From: Nannocystis pusilla
GTDB taxonomy: Bacteria > Myxococcota_A > Polyangia > Nannocystales > Nannocystaceae
Direction: 5' to 3'
Length of the DNA stretch: 64,000 bases
Assembly (NCBI RefSeq): GCF_026626665.1
Contig: NZ_JAPNKE010000002.1
Location: forward strand, 3,309,168 to 3,373,167
The notes under the pieces are model-generated. The model was not told the DNA's origin, ran no database searches, and saw only the letters and a list, made by a program, of their open reading frames with translations. Shown piece after piece: positions 40,359-48,749 of this stretch (position 1 is its first letter; each line of letters starts with the position of its first letter). Position numbers and translations under genes: made by a program.

Positions 40359-40424
40359 GAGCATGCCCGATCGGGCATGCTCCAATGTTTATGTCTTCTC
40401 GAACATGTCATGGAAGACAGACCT
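40359..40424. repeat. Palindrome cluster with a perfect 20-mer
   Basis: GCATGCCCGATCGGGCATGC (40361-40380) is fully self-complementary, followed by further ATG cores and CGAACATGTC. It lies between the convergent YARHG and CapA genes. Confidence 0.85.
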
Positions 40425-40565
40425 GACCGAGCGCGCGAGCGAGGTGTGGCCGACGGCGCGAGCGACGGGCGCGCGAGGTGTCGTCGGCGGCGAGGAGCGC
40501 GGGGCGGCGGTCGCCTTCACCACGAGCACCGTGCGCTCGCGTCACAGCCGCTCGGCGAACCTCGC

Positions 40566-41504
40566 TCACGGCGTGAGCGTCAGGCGGTCGGCATCGCGGC
40601 GGCCGGCCACCCCGAGCGCCTGCAGCAGGTCGAGCACCGGCCCCGGATCCGCGGCGACGCGCGCCGGCTGGCCGCCGAGCCCGGCGTCGATCGGCAGCAG
40701 CGCGGCCGACTCGACCCCGTCGCGGCCCAGTCGCACGCGCAGGACCAGGGCCTCGCGCTCCTCGGTGCAGTCGCAGGCGAACGCGGCGTTGCCGAGGCCC
40801 CAGGCGACGACCCCTCGGCCCCGCAGCTCGGCGCCGGCGAGGGAGTGCGAGCCGTGGGCGACGACCACCGCGGCACCTGCCTCGAAGGCCAGGTCGACCG
40901 CGCGCCGCAGCGGCGGCTCGGGCAGATAGAGCGGCGGACCCGTGGTGTGAAAGCCGACCGCGAGGACATCGCCGGCGCGACGCGCCTCGGCCAGCGCCGC
41001 GGGCAGCTCCGGCGGCACCTCGTCGGCCAGGTCGAACCCCGCGAGCGCCACCCGCAGCCCGTCGCGCTCGATCACCGCCACGCCGGCCGCGCCGCCGAAC
41101 GGCGCCAGACCGGCGGCGCGCAGGGCCGCGGCGGTGTTCGCCTGTCCCGCCGGCCCGGCGTCGCCCGCGTGGTTGTTGGCGAGCCCGACGGCGGCGACGC
41201 CCGCCCGCGCCAGCTCTTCCGGCGTACCTGTCCCATTGAACAGGCGCAGCGCCGCGGGCTCGCGCTCGACCCCATGGACGCCCCGCGGATCGATCGGCCC
41301 CTCGAGGTTGACCACGCCGCTCGCGTCGGCCATGGCCGCGCCGAGCCCGGCGAGCGCCCCTACCCCGCCGGGCCCGAGGTGGACGTCGCCGGCGAACCAC
41401 AGCTCGACGGCCGCCGGCGCTTCGCCGCCTCGCCTGTCCGCAAGGCCAGCCTCGCTCCCGCACGCGAGCGCGGCGCCGAGCCCGATCACCGCGATCGCCC
41501 GCAC
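40566..41504 (-). CDS. CapA-family lipoprotein (metallophosphoesterase fold)
   Basis: A 312-residue protein of the PgsA/CapA family (poly-gamma-glutamate or capsule-associated). GTG 41504 gives RAIAVIGLGAALACGS, a signal with cysteine 14. The metal-site motifs are present: GDVHLG, VNLEGP, LANNHAGDAG and AHGSHS. No other capsule gene is nearby, so a direct role in polyglutamate export is not supported; many CapA homologues have other envelope roles. Two ACCTGTCC-like elements lie inside the frame (41224 and 41433). Confidence 0.8.
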   Translation of the reverse strand: MRAIAVIGLGAALACGSEAGLADRRGGEAPAAVELWFAGDVHLGPGGVGALAGLGAAMADASGVVNLEGPIDPRGVHGVEREPAALRLFNGTGTPEELARAGVAAVGLANNHAGDAGPAGQANTAAALRAAGLAPFGGAAGVAVIERDGLRVALAGFDLADEVPPELPAALAEARRAGDVLAVGFHTTGPPLYLPEPPLRRAVDLAFEAGAAVVVAHGSHSLAGAELRGRGVVAWGLGNAAFACDCTEEREALVLRVRLGRDGVESAALLPIDAGLGGQPARVAADPGPVLDLLQALGVAGRRDADRLTLTP

Positions 41505-41689
41505 CCCGGCAGCATGCCGACGTCCGGCCCGCCGCGCCAGACGCGACCGCGTCGTCGCTTTGAACTGCAGAGCGACCGCCGACCGGGCCGCTCGCGCGGC
41601 GCGTCGAGCACTGCCGGCGCCGCGGCCTGCCCGACGCGACCCGAGGCCCTGCTTGCGCCGGCGGCGGCGAGCCGTCATCCTGCCGCGGC

Positions 41690-42712
41690 ATGGCGATGAT
41701 CTCGCGGAAGAAGCGTCCCTACCGCGTGCAGGACGGTCTACGCGGCTACCTCCGCCGTCACAGTCGGCTCGCCGAGCTGCCGGTGTCGTACGCCGATCTC
41801 ACGCGCTACGACGACGCCACCCCGGTCTACGACAAGCGCGGGCGCGACACCTTGTGGCAGTCGGTGCTGTATCCGCCGTCGATGCGCAAGGAGATCCACC
41901 GCGACCTCGTGCGCACCTACGCGAACATGCGGGTCATGGGCAACGCGGCGCTGATGCAGCACCTCATCACCGATCGCGTCGACGTCTGCACCTACGGCAA
42001 CACCCAGCCGTTCCGCGTCCGGATCCTCAACACCCTCAACGAGAACTTCGACTACTTCTACGTCAAGCACGCCGACGCCTCGCGGCTCTACGGCCTCGAG
42101 CTCGAGGACCTCTTGTCGCCGAGCCGGATCCAGTACCTCACCGACGGCGTCACCCTCATCGAGGAGCACATCGCCGGGATCCCCGGCGACCAGTTCATCC
42201 GCGAGCACCTCGGCGACTCGCGGATCGAGGCGGTCCGCCTGGCCAAGGAGTTCGTCAAGTTCAACGAGCGCTGCTTCGTCCGCCTCCTCGGCGACATGCA
42301 CTCGAGCAACTTCGTCGTCAACGTCATCCCCGACCTCGACGAGGTGATGGTCCGGATCCGCGCGATCGACTTCGACCAGCAGAGCTACGAGGGCCGCTGC
42401 AACGTGTACATGCCCAAGTACTACTCGCAGAACAACGCGGTCATCTTCCTCGCCATGTCGTGCATGACCCACGAGTCGGTCAAGCAGTACCAGGAGGAGG
42501 AGCACGCGCTGCTGCGCCTGCGCGCCCGCGCGGAGCACGAAGCGCTCGGCGATCTCCTGCACACCATGAGCGACGACGACCTCGCGCCGGTCGAGAACAT
42601 CCAGCGGCTGCGGCAAGAGCTCGCGCATCACCACCGCGACGATCGCTTCCTGCGCTGCGAATCCATGGGCGAGCTCGTGCGCGCCTCGCTCAGCCTGCTC
42701 GACTGGGAGTAG
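41690..42712 (+). CDS. Protein with a kinase-like (APH/HipA-type) catalytic pattern
   Basis: A 340-residue soluble protein. RLLGDMHSSNFVVNVIPDLD followed by RIRAIDFDQQSYEG reproduces the GDxHxxN and DFD motifs of aminoglycoside-phosphotransferase-like and HipA-like kinases, where the first Asp is catalytic and the second binds metal. The N-terminal half (YPPSMRKEIHRDLVRTYANM) is unassigned, and no P-loop is obvious. It could phosphorylate a small molecule or protein. A gene for a second unknown protein follows 19 bp later, so the pair is probably an operon. Confidence 0.65.
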   Translation: MAMISRKKRPYRVQDGLRGYLRRHSRLAELPVSYADLTRYDDATPVYDKRGRDTLWQSVLYPPSMRKEIHRDLVRTYANMRVMGNAALMQHLITDRVDVCTYGNTQPFRVRILNTLNENFDYFYVKHADASRLYGLELEDLLSPSRIQYLTDGVTLIEEHIAGIPGDQFIREHLGDSRIEAVRLAKEFVKFNERCFVRLLGDMHSSNFVVNVIPDLDEVMVRIRAIDFDQQSYEGRCNVYMPKYYSQNNAVIFLAMSCMTHESVKQYQEEEHALLRLRARAEHEALGDLLHTMSDDDLAPVENIQRLRQELAHHHRDDRFLRCESMGELVRASLSLLDWE

Positions 42713-42731
42713 GCGTGCCATAGTGATGGGG

Positions 42732-43529
42732 ATGAGCATCGCCCGCGAGTACACCCGTTCCCTGCGGAAGCACCTGCGTTGCCGGGCGGTCTGGCCGCCG
42801 CTCCTCGACGTGCGTCCCGGCGACTACGGGGTGTTCCGCGGCGGCGTGTTCGTGCGCATCGGCCACCTCACCACCGACTTCGGCGTGCCCGTCGTCAGCG
42901 AGCCGGGCGGTCGACGCGCCGAGAAATTCCAGTACCACAGCGAGGGCACGCTCGGCTTCGGCGGCGCCGCCGACCTCGCGCTCGGAGACGCCGGCGCCGA
43001 GCTGCAGATCGCCCTCGCGCGCCGGGCCTCCTTCTTCGTCTCGGTCGCCGAGCTCGACGTCGAGCGCCTCCAGAGCCCGCGCCAGATCGCCCTCGAGCTG
43101 CGCGAGCGCGACGACTGGCCGTTCCTCCGCTACTTCGTCGTCGGCGAGCTGTTCAAGGGCCGCGACCTCCTCTTCTACGGCTCCGAGTCGGGCCAGGCCG
43201 GCGTGGCCCTGCGCGGCGAGTCGTCCGAGCTCCTGCGCTTCCAGCAGCTCGGCAAGCTGAGCGGCTCGATCCAGATCGCGTCGACCGGCGACTGCCGCCT
43301 GCAGTACCGCGGCAGCCCCGACGTGACCGCCGCCATCGGCCTCAGCCTGTTCCGGATCCGCCGCGTCGGCGTCGACCCGCTCCGCTACCGCGCCGCGGTC
43401 GATTTCTCCGCCGGCTCGACCCTGGTCGCCGCCCGCGACGAAGAGGACGACGACGCCCTCGATCACCTCGACGACGGCGACGACCTCGACGACGACCGCT
43501 TCGACGACGGCGATACCCGGCTCGCCTGA
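42732..43529 (+). CDS. Conserved-looking protein with an acidic tail
   Basis: A 265-residue protein downstream of the kinase-like gene. It has an all-beta central region (GVFRGGVFVRIGHLTTDFGV, ALARRASFFVSVAELDVERL, LLFYGSESGQAGVALRGE) and ends in a highly acidic stretch (DEEDDDALDHLDDGDDLDDD). ATG 42732 is used; ATG 42726 is possible. No signal peptide or known domain is seen. An acidic tail often serves as a binding or regulatory element. The function is unknown. Confidence 0.6.
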   Translation: MSIAREYTRSLRKHLRCRAVWPPLLDVRPGDYGVFRGGVFVRIGHLTTDFGVPVVSEPGGRRAEKFQYHSEGTLGFGGAADLALGDAGAELQIALARRASFFVSVAELDVERLQSPRQIALELRERDDWPFLRYFVVGELFKGRDLLFYGSESGQAGVALRGESSELLRFQQLGKLSGSIQIASTGDCRLQYRGSPDVTAAIGLSLFRIRRVGVDPLRYRAAVDFSAGSTLVAARDEEDDDALDHLDDGDDLDDDRFDDGDTRLA

Positions 43530-43533
43530 GCGG

Positions 43534-43598
43534 CTGTCCTGAAGAGCATGCCCCTCATCACATGTCCTCCTGGACATGCCCTGGAGGACATGTCCTGA
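43534..43598. repeat. Palindrome cluster at a convergent junction
   Basis: The strong stem CATGTCCTCC (43561-43570) and GGAGGACATG (43583-43592), with a complete GGACATGTCC at 43586-43595 and further cores at 43546 and 43573. Confidence 0.85.
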
Positions 43599-43676
43599 CG
43601 CGCGCCGCTCGCGGAGCCCGAAGGCGCAGACGGGCCCCGAGGCGACCCCGGAGCCCGTAGTTCATTGCCATGAGCG

Positions 43677-43709
43677 TCAGGCCCGCTCGAAGCTCAGCGC
43701 CGAGCCCAT
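43677..43709 (-). pseudogene. Remnant of a thiolase C-terminus
   Basis: Reads MGSALSFERA and a stop on the minus strand, compared with MGSAMIFERA at the end of the intact thiolase. Four bases differ in 33. It is part of the 119 bp duplication. It may come from a local duplication or be the last trace of a second thiolase gene. Confidence 0.7.
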
Positions 43710-43731
43710 GCGGTCACGTCTGACGCGCTCG

Positions 43732-43783
43732 CGGGGCCCGAAGCGAACGGGCCCCGAGGCGACCCCCGGAGCCCGCGTTTTTT
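43732..43783 (+). terminator. Rho-independent terminator (two mutually exclusive stems, T6)
   Basis: Stem CGGGGCCCG/CGGGCCCCG (43732-43740, 43748-43756), then a competing stem CGGGCCCCG/CGGAGCCCG (43748-43756, 43767-43775), followed by CG and TTTTTT (43778-43783). It would stop plus-strand transcription coming from the 41690-43529 operon. The alternative pairing is suggestive, but attenuation is not shown. Confidence 0.65.
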
Positions 43784-43795
43784 CGTCAGCGAGCC

Positions 43796-45091
43796 TCAGG
43801 CCCGCTCGAAGATCATTGCCGAGCCCATCCCGCCGGCAGCGCAGGCGGAGATCAGGCCGAACTGGGCCGACTTCTGGGCCATCTGGTCGAGCAGCTGGAT
43901 CACCAGGCGGCCGCCGGTGGCGCCGAACGGGTGGCCGAGGCTGATGCTGCCGCCCCACTGGTTGATGAACGTCGGGTCGATGTCGCCGACCGCGGCCGGG
44001 CGGCCGAGCTTCTCGGCGCAGTACTTGGCCGAGCCGAGGCCGTAAATGTTGGCCAGCACCTGGGCCGCGAACGCCTCGTGCATCTCGATCACGCCGAGGT
44101 CGGACAGCGCCAGGCCGGTCTGATCGAGCACGCTGGCGACCGCGCTGACGGGCCCCATGAGCAGGTGCTCGAACGGATCGATGGCGGTGTAGTGGTAGCC
44201 GCGGAGGATGCCGAGGATCGGCCAGCCCTCGGCGCGGGCGACCTCCTCCGAGGCCAGCAGCACCGCCGACGCGCCGTCGGTCAGCGGCGAGCTGTTGCCG
44301 GCGGTGACCGAGCCGAGCTCGCGGTCGAACACCGGCTTCAGCTTGGACAGCTTCTCGACGCTCGTGTCCGGGCGCGGGTGGTCGTCGCTGGTGACGATGT
44401 TCACCTCTTTGCCGCGCGGGACCGCCACCGGGGCGATGCGCGACGAGATGAGCTTGTTCTTCCACGCCTCGCCGGCGCGCTGGTGGCTCTGCGCGGCGAA
44501 CTTGTCCTGGTCCTCGCGCTTGATGCCGAACGCCTTGGCCATCTTCTCGGCCGACTGGCCCATCGTCTGGCCGGTCGACGTCTCGGCGATGGCGGGCGCC
44601 ACCGGGGCGAGGTCGCCGAGCTTGACCCCGCGGAACGCCTTGAGCCGCTCGGAGGCCGTGCGGGCCTTGCTGGCGACGAACAGCGCGTCGCGGAAGCGGC
44701 GGCCGTACTGGATCGGCACGTCGCTCAGCACCTCGGCGCCGCCGGCGAGCACCACGTCGGCCTTGCCGAGCGCGATCGACTCGGCGGCGGTCGTGATCGC
44801 CTGGTTGCTCGAGATGCAGGCCATGCTGATCGTGAAGCCGGGCACCCCGGTGGGGAACGCCCCGGCGAGCGCGATCTCGCGGGCGATGTTCGGCGCGCCG
44901 ACCGGCGGCGAGACGATGCCGAACACGATCTGCTGCACGCGCTCGGGCCGGATCTGGGCCCGCATCAGCGTCTCGCGGGCTGCCGCCACGCCGAGCTGCA
45001 CGGCCGAGCTGCGGATCAGCTGCCCGCCCGCCTTACAAAAGGGCGTACGCGCCCCGGCGACCACCGCGACTCTGCGGACCTGCGAACTCAT
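43796..45091 (-). CDS. fadI: Acetyl-CoA acyltransferase (thiolase), fatty acid beta-oxidation
   Basis: Cleaves 3-ketoacyl-CoA with CoA to give acetyl-CoA. A 431-residue thiolase with the acylated cysteine in SMACISSNQ (C92), the histidine in MHEAFAAQ, the loop GHPFGATGGR, and the second active-site cysteine in SACAAGGMGSAM. Its ATG (45091) overlaps the TGA of fadJ by four bases (ATGA), so the two are translationally coupled, as in anaerobic-type FadI/FadJ complexes. Length is normal. The 3' end is duplicated (43677-43709) together with hairpins. Confidence 0.93.
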   Translation of the reverse strand: MSSQVRRVAVVAGARTPFCKAGGQLIRSSAVQLGVAAARETLMRAQIRPERVQQIVFGIVSPPVGAPNIAREIALAGAFPTGVPGFTISMACISSNQAITTAAESIALGKADVVLAGGAEVLSDVPIQYGRRFRDALFVASKARTASERLKAFRGVKLGDLAPVAPAIAETSTGQTMGQSAEKMAKAFGIKREDQDKFAAQSHQRAGEAWKNKLISSRIAPVAVPRGKEVNIVTSDDHPRPDTSVEKLSKLKPVFDRELGSVTAGNSSPLTDGASAVLLASEEVARAEGWPILGILRGYHYTAIDPFEHLLMGPVSAVASVLDQTGLALSDLGVIEMHEAFAAQVLANIYGLGSAKYCAEKLGRPAAVGDIDPTFINQWGGSISLGHPFGATGGRLVIQLLDQMAQKSAQFGLISACAAGGMGSAMIFERA

Positions 45092-47280
45092 GCGGCACCT
45101 CCCTCATCCTTGTTGAGGCTCGAAAGTCCTTGCCCGACCTGGCCAGCTCGAGCAGCAGCGCCGGCGGCGTGTATGTCGCCGTAGCGCTCGCGAAGCTGGG
45201 CCAGGCGGCTGACCACCGCGCCCGGGCCGAGCGCGTCGATGTGGCGGAACGGGCCGCCGCGCATCGGCGGGTAGCCGAAGCCGAACACCGCCCCGATGTC
45301 GCCGTCGCGCGGCGTGGCGATGATGCCCTCCTCGAGGCAGCGGATCGCCTCGAGCGCCGCGATCAGCGTCAGGCGCTCGCCCAGCTCCTCCGGGTCGCCC
45401 GGCTCGGACAGCGGCGTGCGGCCGGCGAAGAACTCGTAGACCTCGGGGTCGACGCGCTTGCGCGGCTTCTTGCCGAGGAACGAGCGCTCGTTCTCGCCGG
45501 GGTAGATGTAGAACCCGCGGCCGTTCTTGCGGCCGTAGCGCTTGCTGGCGAGGAACTGGTCGACCGTGTCGGGCACGGTGATGCGCTCGGGGAACGCCTC
45601 GGCCAGCGTCTTCGACACCTTCGCGCCGACGTCGATGCCGACCTCGTCGAGCAGGGTGATCGGGCCGACCGGCCAGCCGATCTGCCGCGCCCCGCGATCG
45701 ACCGCCTCGATCGTGTGGCCGTCCTGGACCATCTGCAGCGCGGCCATCAAGTAGAAGCCGAGCACGCGCGTGGTGTAGAAGCCCGGGCCGTCCTTGACGA
45801 CGATCGGCGTCTTGCCGATCTGCGCCGCGTAGCGCAGGCAGGTCGCCAGCGTCTGCGGCGAGGTCTCCGGCGTCACCACGATCTCGAGCAGCGGCATCTT
45901 CGACACCGGCGAGAAGAAGTGCAGGCCGATCAGGCGGTCCTTGTGCTGCAGCTTGGCCCCGACCTTGCCGATCGGCAGCGCCGAGGTGTTGCTGGCCAGG
46001 ATCGTCGTGGGCGGCACGATCGTCTCGAGCTGGGCGAACACGTCCTGCTTGAGGCCGAGGTTCTCGGGCACGGCCTCGATGATGAGGTCCATGGTGCCGA
46101 AGCCGGCCAGCTCGAGGCTGCCGCTGACCCGGCTCCTGGCCTTGAACACGTGGCGCTCGCCGAGGCTCTTGGCCCGCCGGTCGAAGTACGACTTGCAGTG
46201 GGCCAGCGCCTTGCCCAGCGGCTCGGGGGCGATGTCGCGGATCCGCGTCTCGATGCCCTTCTCGGCCGAGACCACGGCGATGTCGGCGCCCATGAAGCCG
46301 CCGCCGACCATACCCAGCCGGTGGATCGGCGCGCCCTCGACGACGTCGCCCTCGGCGTCCTTGACCTCTTGCTTCTTCAGCGCGTTGCTGCGGCGGAACA
46401 GCGACACCAGGTTCTGCGCCACCGGCCCCACCGCCAGCTCGGCGAACGCCGGCGGCTCCTGGGCCAGCGCCTCGTCGAGCGGCAGCGACAGGCCGCGCTC
46501 GATCAGGTCGATCGCCACCAGCGGCGCCGGGTACAGGCCCAGCGTCTTGCGCTGGACCGTCTTGCGCGCCTGGTTGAACAGCACGCGCCGGCCGACCGGG
46601 TTTTGCTCGAGCAGGACGCGGGCCACGTCGCTCTTCGGGTGCAGGTGCGGCTCGAGCTTGTGCGCCGCGAGCAGCCCCGCCGCCCGGCGAGCGGCCGCCA
46701 GCAGCGACTCCTCGCTCACCACCTGATCGACGAGGCCCATCTTCTTGGCCGCGCGCGGGCGGATGTTGCGGCCGGTGAGGATCACGTCGAGCGCCTCGCG
46801 CACGCCGATGAGGCGCGGCAGGCGGGTCACGCCGCCGCCGCCCGGGAACAGGCCGAGCATCGTCTCGGGCAGGCCGAGCACCGTCTTCGGCGAGTCGGTG
46901 GCGATCCGCCAGGTGCAGCACAGCGCGAGCTCGAGGCCGGCGCCGAGGCAGGCCCCGTGGATCGCGGCGACGATCGGCACCTTCGAGTTGGCGATCCGCT
47001 TGAGGACCTCGTGGCCCTTGCGGCTGAACGTCTCGACGTCCTTGCGGTCCTTCGCGGTGGCGAACACCTCGACGTCGGCGCCGGCGATGAAGTTGTCGGG
47101 CTTGCCCGAGATCAGCACGACGCCGGCCAGACCGGGCGTGCTCTCGAGCTCCGCGAACTGCTCCTCGATCGCGGCCAGCGCCGCCGGAGCGATCGTATTG
47201 ACCTTCTCGCCCGGGCGGTCGATCGTGATGACCGCGAGGCGGGGCGACACCTCCGGTGGGTCGAGCGTGAGGGTGAACAT
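45088..47280 (-). CDS. fadJ: Multifunctional beta-oxidation enzyme (enoyl-CoA hydratase/3-hydroxyacyl-CoA dehydrogenase)
   Basis: A 730-residue FadJ-type alpha subunit. The N-terminal crotonase domain (1 to about 190) has FIAGADV, the oxyanion segment IHGACLGAGLELAL and LPETMLGLFPGGGGVTRLPR, with both catalytic glutamates. The NAD-binding domain starts near residue 325 with GMVGGGFMGADIA, and the C-terminal part has GPITLLDEVGIDV and the RYGRKNGRGFYIY signature. ATG 47280 is used; the longer upstream frame is low-complexity. It forms a two-gene operon with fadI. A GC-rich gap with a palindrome cluster separates it from the PLP enzyme. Confidence 0.93.
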   Translation of the reverse strand: MFTLTLDPPEVSPRLAVITIDRPGEKVNTIAPAALAAIEEQFAELESTPGLAGVVLISGKPDNFIAGADVEVFATAKDRKDVETFSRKGHEVLKRIANSKVPIVAAIHGACLGAGLELALCCTWRIATDSPKTVLGLPETMLGLFPGGGGVTRLPRLIGVREALDVILTGRNIRPRAAKKMGLVDQVVSEESLLAAARRAAGLLAAHKLEPHLHPKSDVARVLLEQNPVGRRVLFNQARKTVQRKTLGLYPAPLVAIDLIERGLSLPLDEALAQEPPAFAELAVGPVAQNLVSLFRRSNALKKQEVKDAEGDVVEGAPIHRLGMVGGGFMGADIAVVSAEKGIETRIRDIAPEPLGKALAHCKSYFDRRAKSLGERHVFKARSRVSGSLELAGFGTMDLIIEAVPENLGLKQDVFAQLETIVPPTTILASNTSALPIGKVGAKLQHKDRLIGLHFFSPVSKMPLLEIVVTPETSPQTLATCLRYAAQIGKTPIVVKDGPGFYTTRVLGFYLMAALQMVQDGHTIEAVDRGARQIGWPVGPITLLDEVGIDVGAKVSKTLAEAFPERITVPDTVDQFLASKRYGRKNGRGFYIYPGENERSFLGKKPRKRVDPEVYEFFAGRTPLSEPGDPEELGERLTLIAALEAIRCLEEGIIATPRDGDIGAVFGFGYPPMRGGPFRHIDALGPGAVVSRLAQLRERYGDIHAAGAAARAGQVGQGLSSLNKDEGGAA

Positions 47281-47438
47281 GGCGGGCCGGACATTGACGC
47301 GAAGGCCCACCCGGCGCAAGCACAAACCGTCCTGCCGGGTCCGGACGGCCGCCGGCCGCCGGGGTCGGCCGGACCCGGGGCTCGTCCCCACCCGACCGCC
47401 GCCGGCCGCCGCCTCCGGCCAGGCCGCGGCCGCGGCCG

Positions 47439-47497
47439 GACCTGTCGTGCAGGACATGTTCGCTCGAACATGCCCCGAAGAGCAGGCCCGCAGGTCT
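47439..47497. repeat. Palindrome cluster upstream of fadJ
   Basis: Stem CATGTTCG-ct-CGAACATG (47455-47472) plus CCTGTCGTGCAGG. It runs into the stop of the PLP enzyme on the same strand, so it marks an operon boundary. The other 160 bases of the gap are low-complexity GC sequence. Confidence 0.75.
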
Positions 47498-48602
47498 CAG
47501 GTCGCGGCCGGCAGCGCCGCGCCGGCGCGGATCAGTCGCCGCCGCAGCGCCATCGGCACGCGCGCCTCCCAGCCCTCGACGATGTGCGGGCGCAGGTCGG
47601 TGGCCCCGTGGGTGTCCCAGAACAGCACCGACCCGGACACCGCCCCGGCCGCCAGGTCGCTCCGCAGCGCGGCCAGGCACTTGCCGGTGTAGGTCGTCTC
47701 GAGCGCGAGGCCGCCGCCCGCGGCCAGGGCCACCGCCTCCTCGCCCGCCATGGTCGGCACCGCGTAACCGGACCCGACCTGCGAGTGGTCGATCGACCAG
47801 GTCACGCCGGCGCGCGCGAGCAGCCCGTCCGGCCCGAGCGCGGCCAGCTCGGGCTGCAGCCCGGCCTTGACCATCGCGGCGAACACCTGGCTCAGCGTGC
47901 GCTTGAGCAGATATGTCCCGAGGTACAGGCGCTCGAGCGCCGACACCACGCGGATGCGCACCGGCAAGCCCGCCAGCGCCAGCCCGAGCGCCAGCCCGCA
48001 GCACGAGCCGCACGTGCCCCCGGTGACGTACAGCGCCTGCAGGGCCGGCAGCACGCCGTCCTTCACCTGCTGGGCGAGCTCGAGCCCGGCCTCGACGAAG
48101 CCGAGCGAACCGAGCCCGGTGGTCCCGCCGGGCGGCATGTACACCCCGGCCTGCTCCGGCCGGGCCCAGGTGCGGTACGCCAGCCACGCGAGCGGCAGCG
48201 CCGGCCGCGTCGGTACCGGCCAAGCTTGGCCCCCGTCGACAGCAGCAGCGCCAGATCGTCGAGCGTGTGCGCCGTCGGGACCTGGTCGAACACCCAGGCG
48301 TGCAGCTCGCGGCCCTGGGCCTGCAGGTGGAGCGCCAGCGCCACGAGGTGATGGCTGCCGATCCCGCCGACCGAGACGATCGGACGTCGATCGTCGTACG
48401 GCGGGTTGGCCAGCAGCCACTCCAGCTTGCGCACCTTGCCGCCGCCATAGAGACGGCTGGTCTGATCGTCGCGCTTGACGTAGACCGCAGCCCCGGGAGC
48501 GTCGAGCCACGGCGCCCGCTCGACGGGCGTCGGCAACGTCGCCAGATCGAGGCGAGCCGGGGGGTTGCGCAAGAACGGCGACAGGTAGTGTTCGCGCTTC
48601 AT
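47497..48602 (-). CDS. PLP-dependent D-cysteine desulfhydrase/ACC-deaminase-family enzyme (one frame break)
   Basis: A fold-type II PLP enzyme of about 369 residues. The PLP lysine lies in GGGKVRKLEWLLA, phosphate-binding glycines in VSVGGIGSHHLVALAL, and a second Gly-rich loop in YVTGGTCGSCCGLALGLALA. The C-terminal part has YTGKCLAALRSDL and FWDTHGATD. Family members break down D-cysteine or 1-aminocyclopropane-1-carboxylate; the two cannot be separated here. The frame breaks near 48215-48230; rejoining gives VDGGQAWPVPTRPALPLAWL. ATG 48602 is used. Confidence 0.8.
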
Positions 48603-48749
48603 GGGCCGAGAAACGAGCCGAGCCAGCTTGCCTGAGAGGCGTTACGCCTCGCAGCAAAAGAAGGCGAGACCTTCCTCATGAGAGGACTCGGGCCTGAATC
48701 ACCCCGATGCTGGGTCGCGGCCGCAGGGCCCGGTATGCTTCCAACTCTA

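Larger units (their letters stand above)
43596..43828. repeat. Tandem duplication of about 119 bp: thiolase 3' tip plus hairpins
   Basis: Two units (from 43596 and from 43721) share TGACGCG...CTCGCGG, a pair of stems (CGGGCCCCG, CGGAGCCCG), and the last 11 codons of fadI. Only the second unit keeps a T-run. The stop codons of the two fadI tips are 119 bases apart. Confidence 0.8.

Noticed and set aside
40566..41504. A poly-gamma-glutamate capsule operon
   Set aside because: Only the CapA-like gene is present; capB/capC-like genes are absent, and many CapA homologues act elsewhere.
45130..48351. A 1073-codon open frame on the plus strand
   Set aside because: It is antisense to fadJ and the PLP enzyme, with no recognisable domain.
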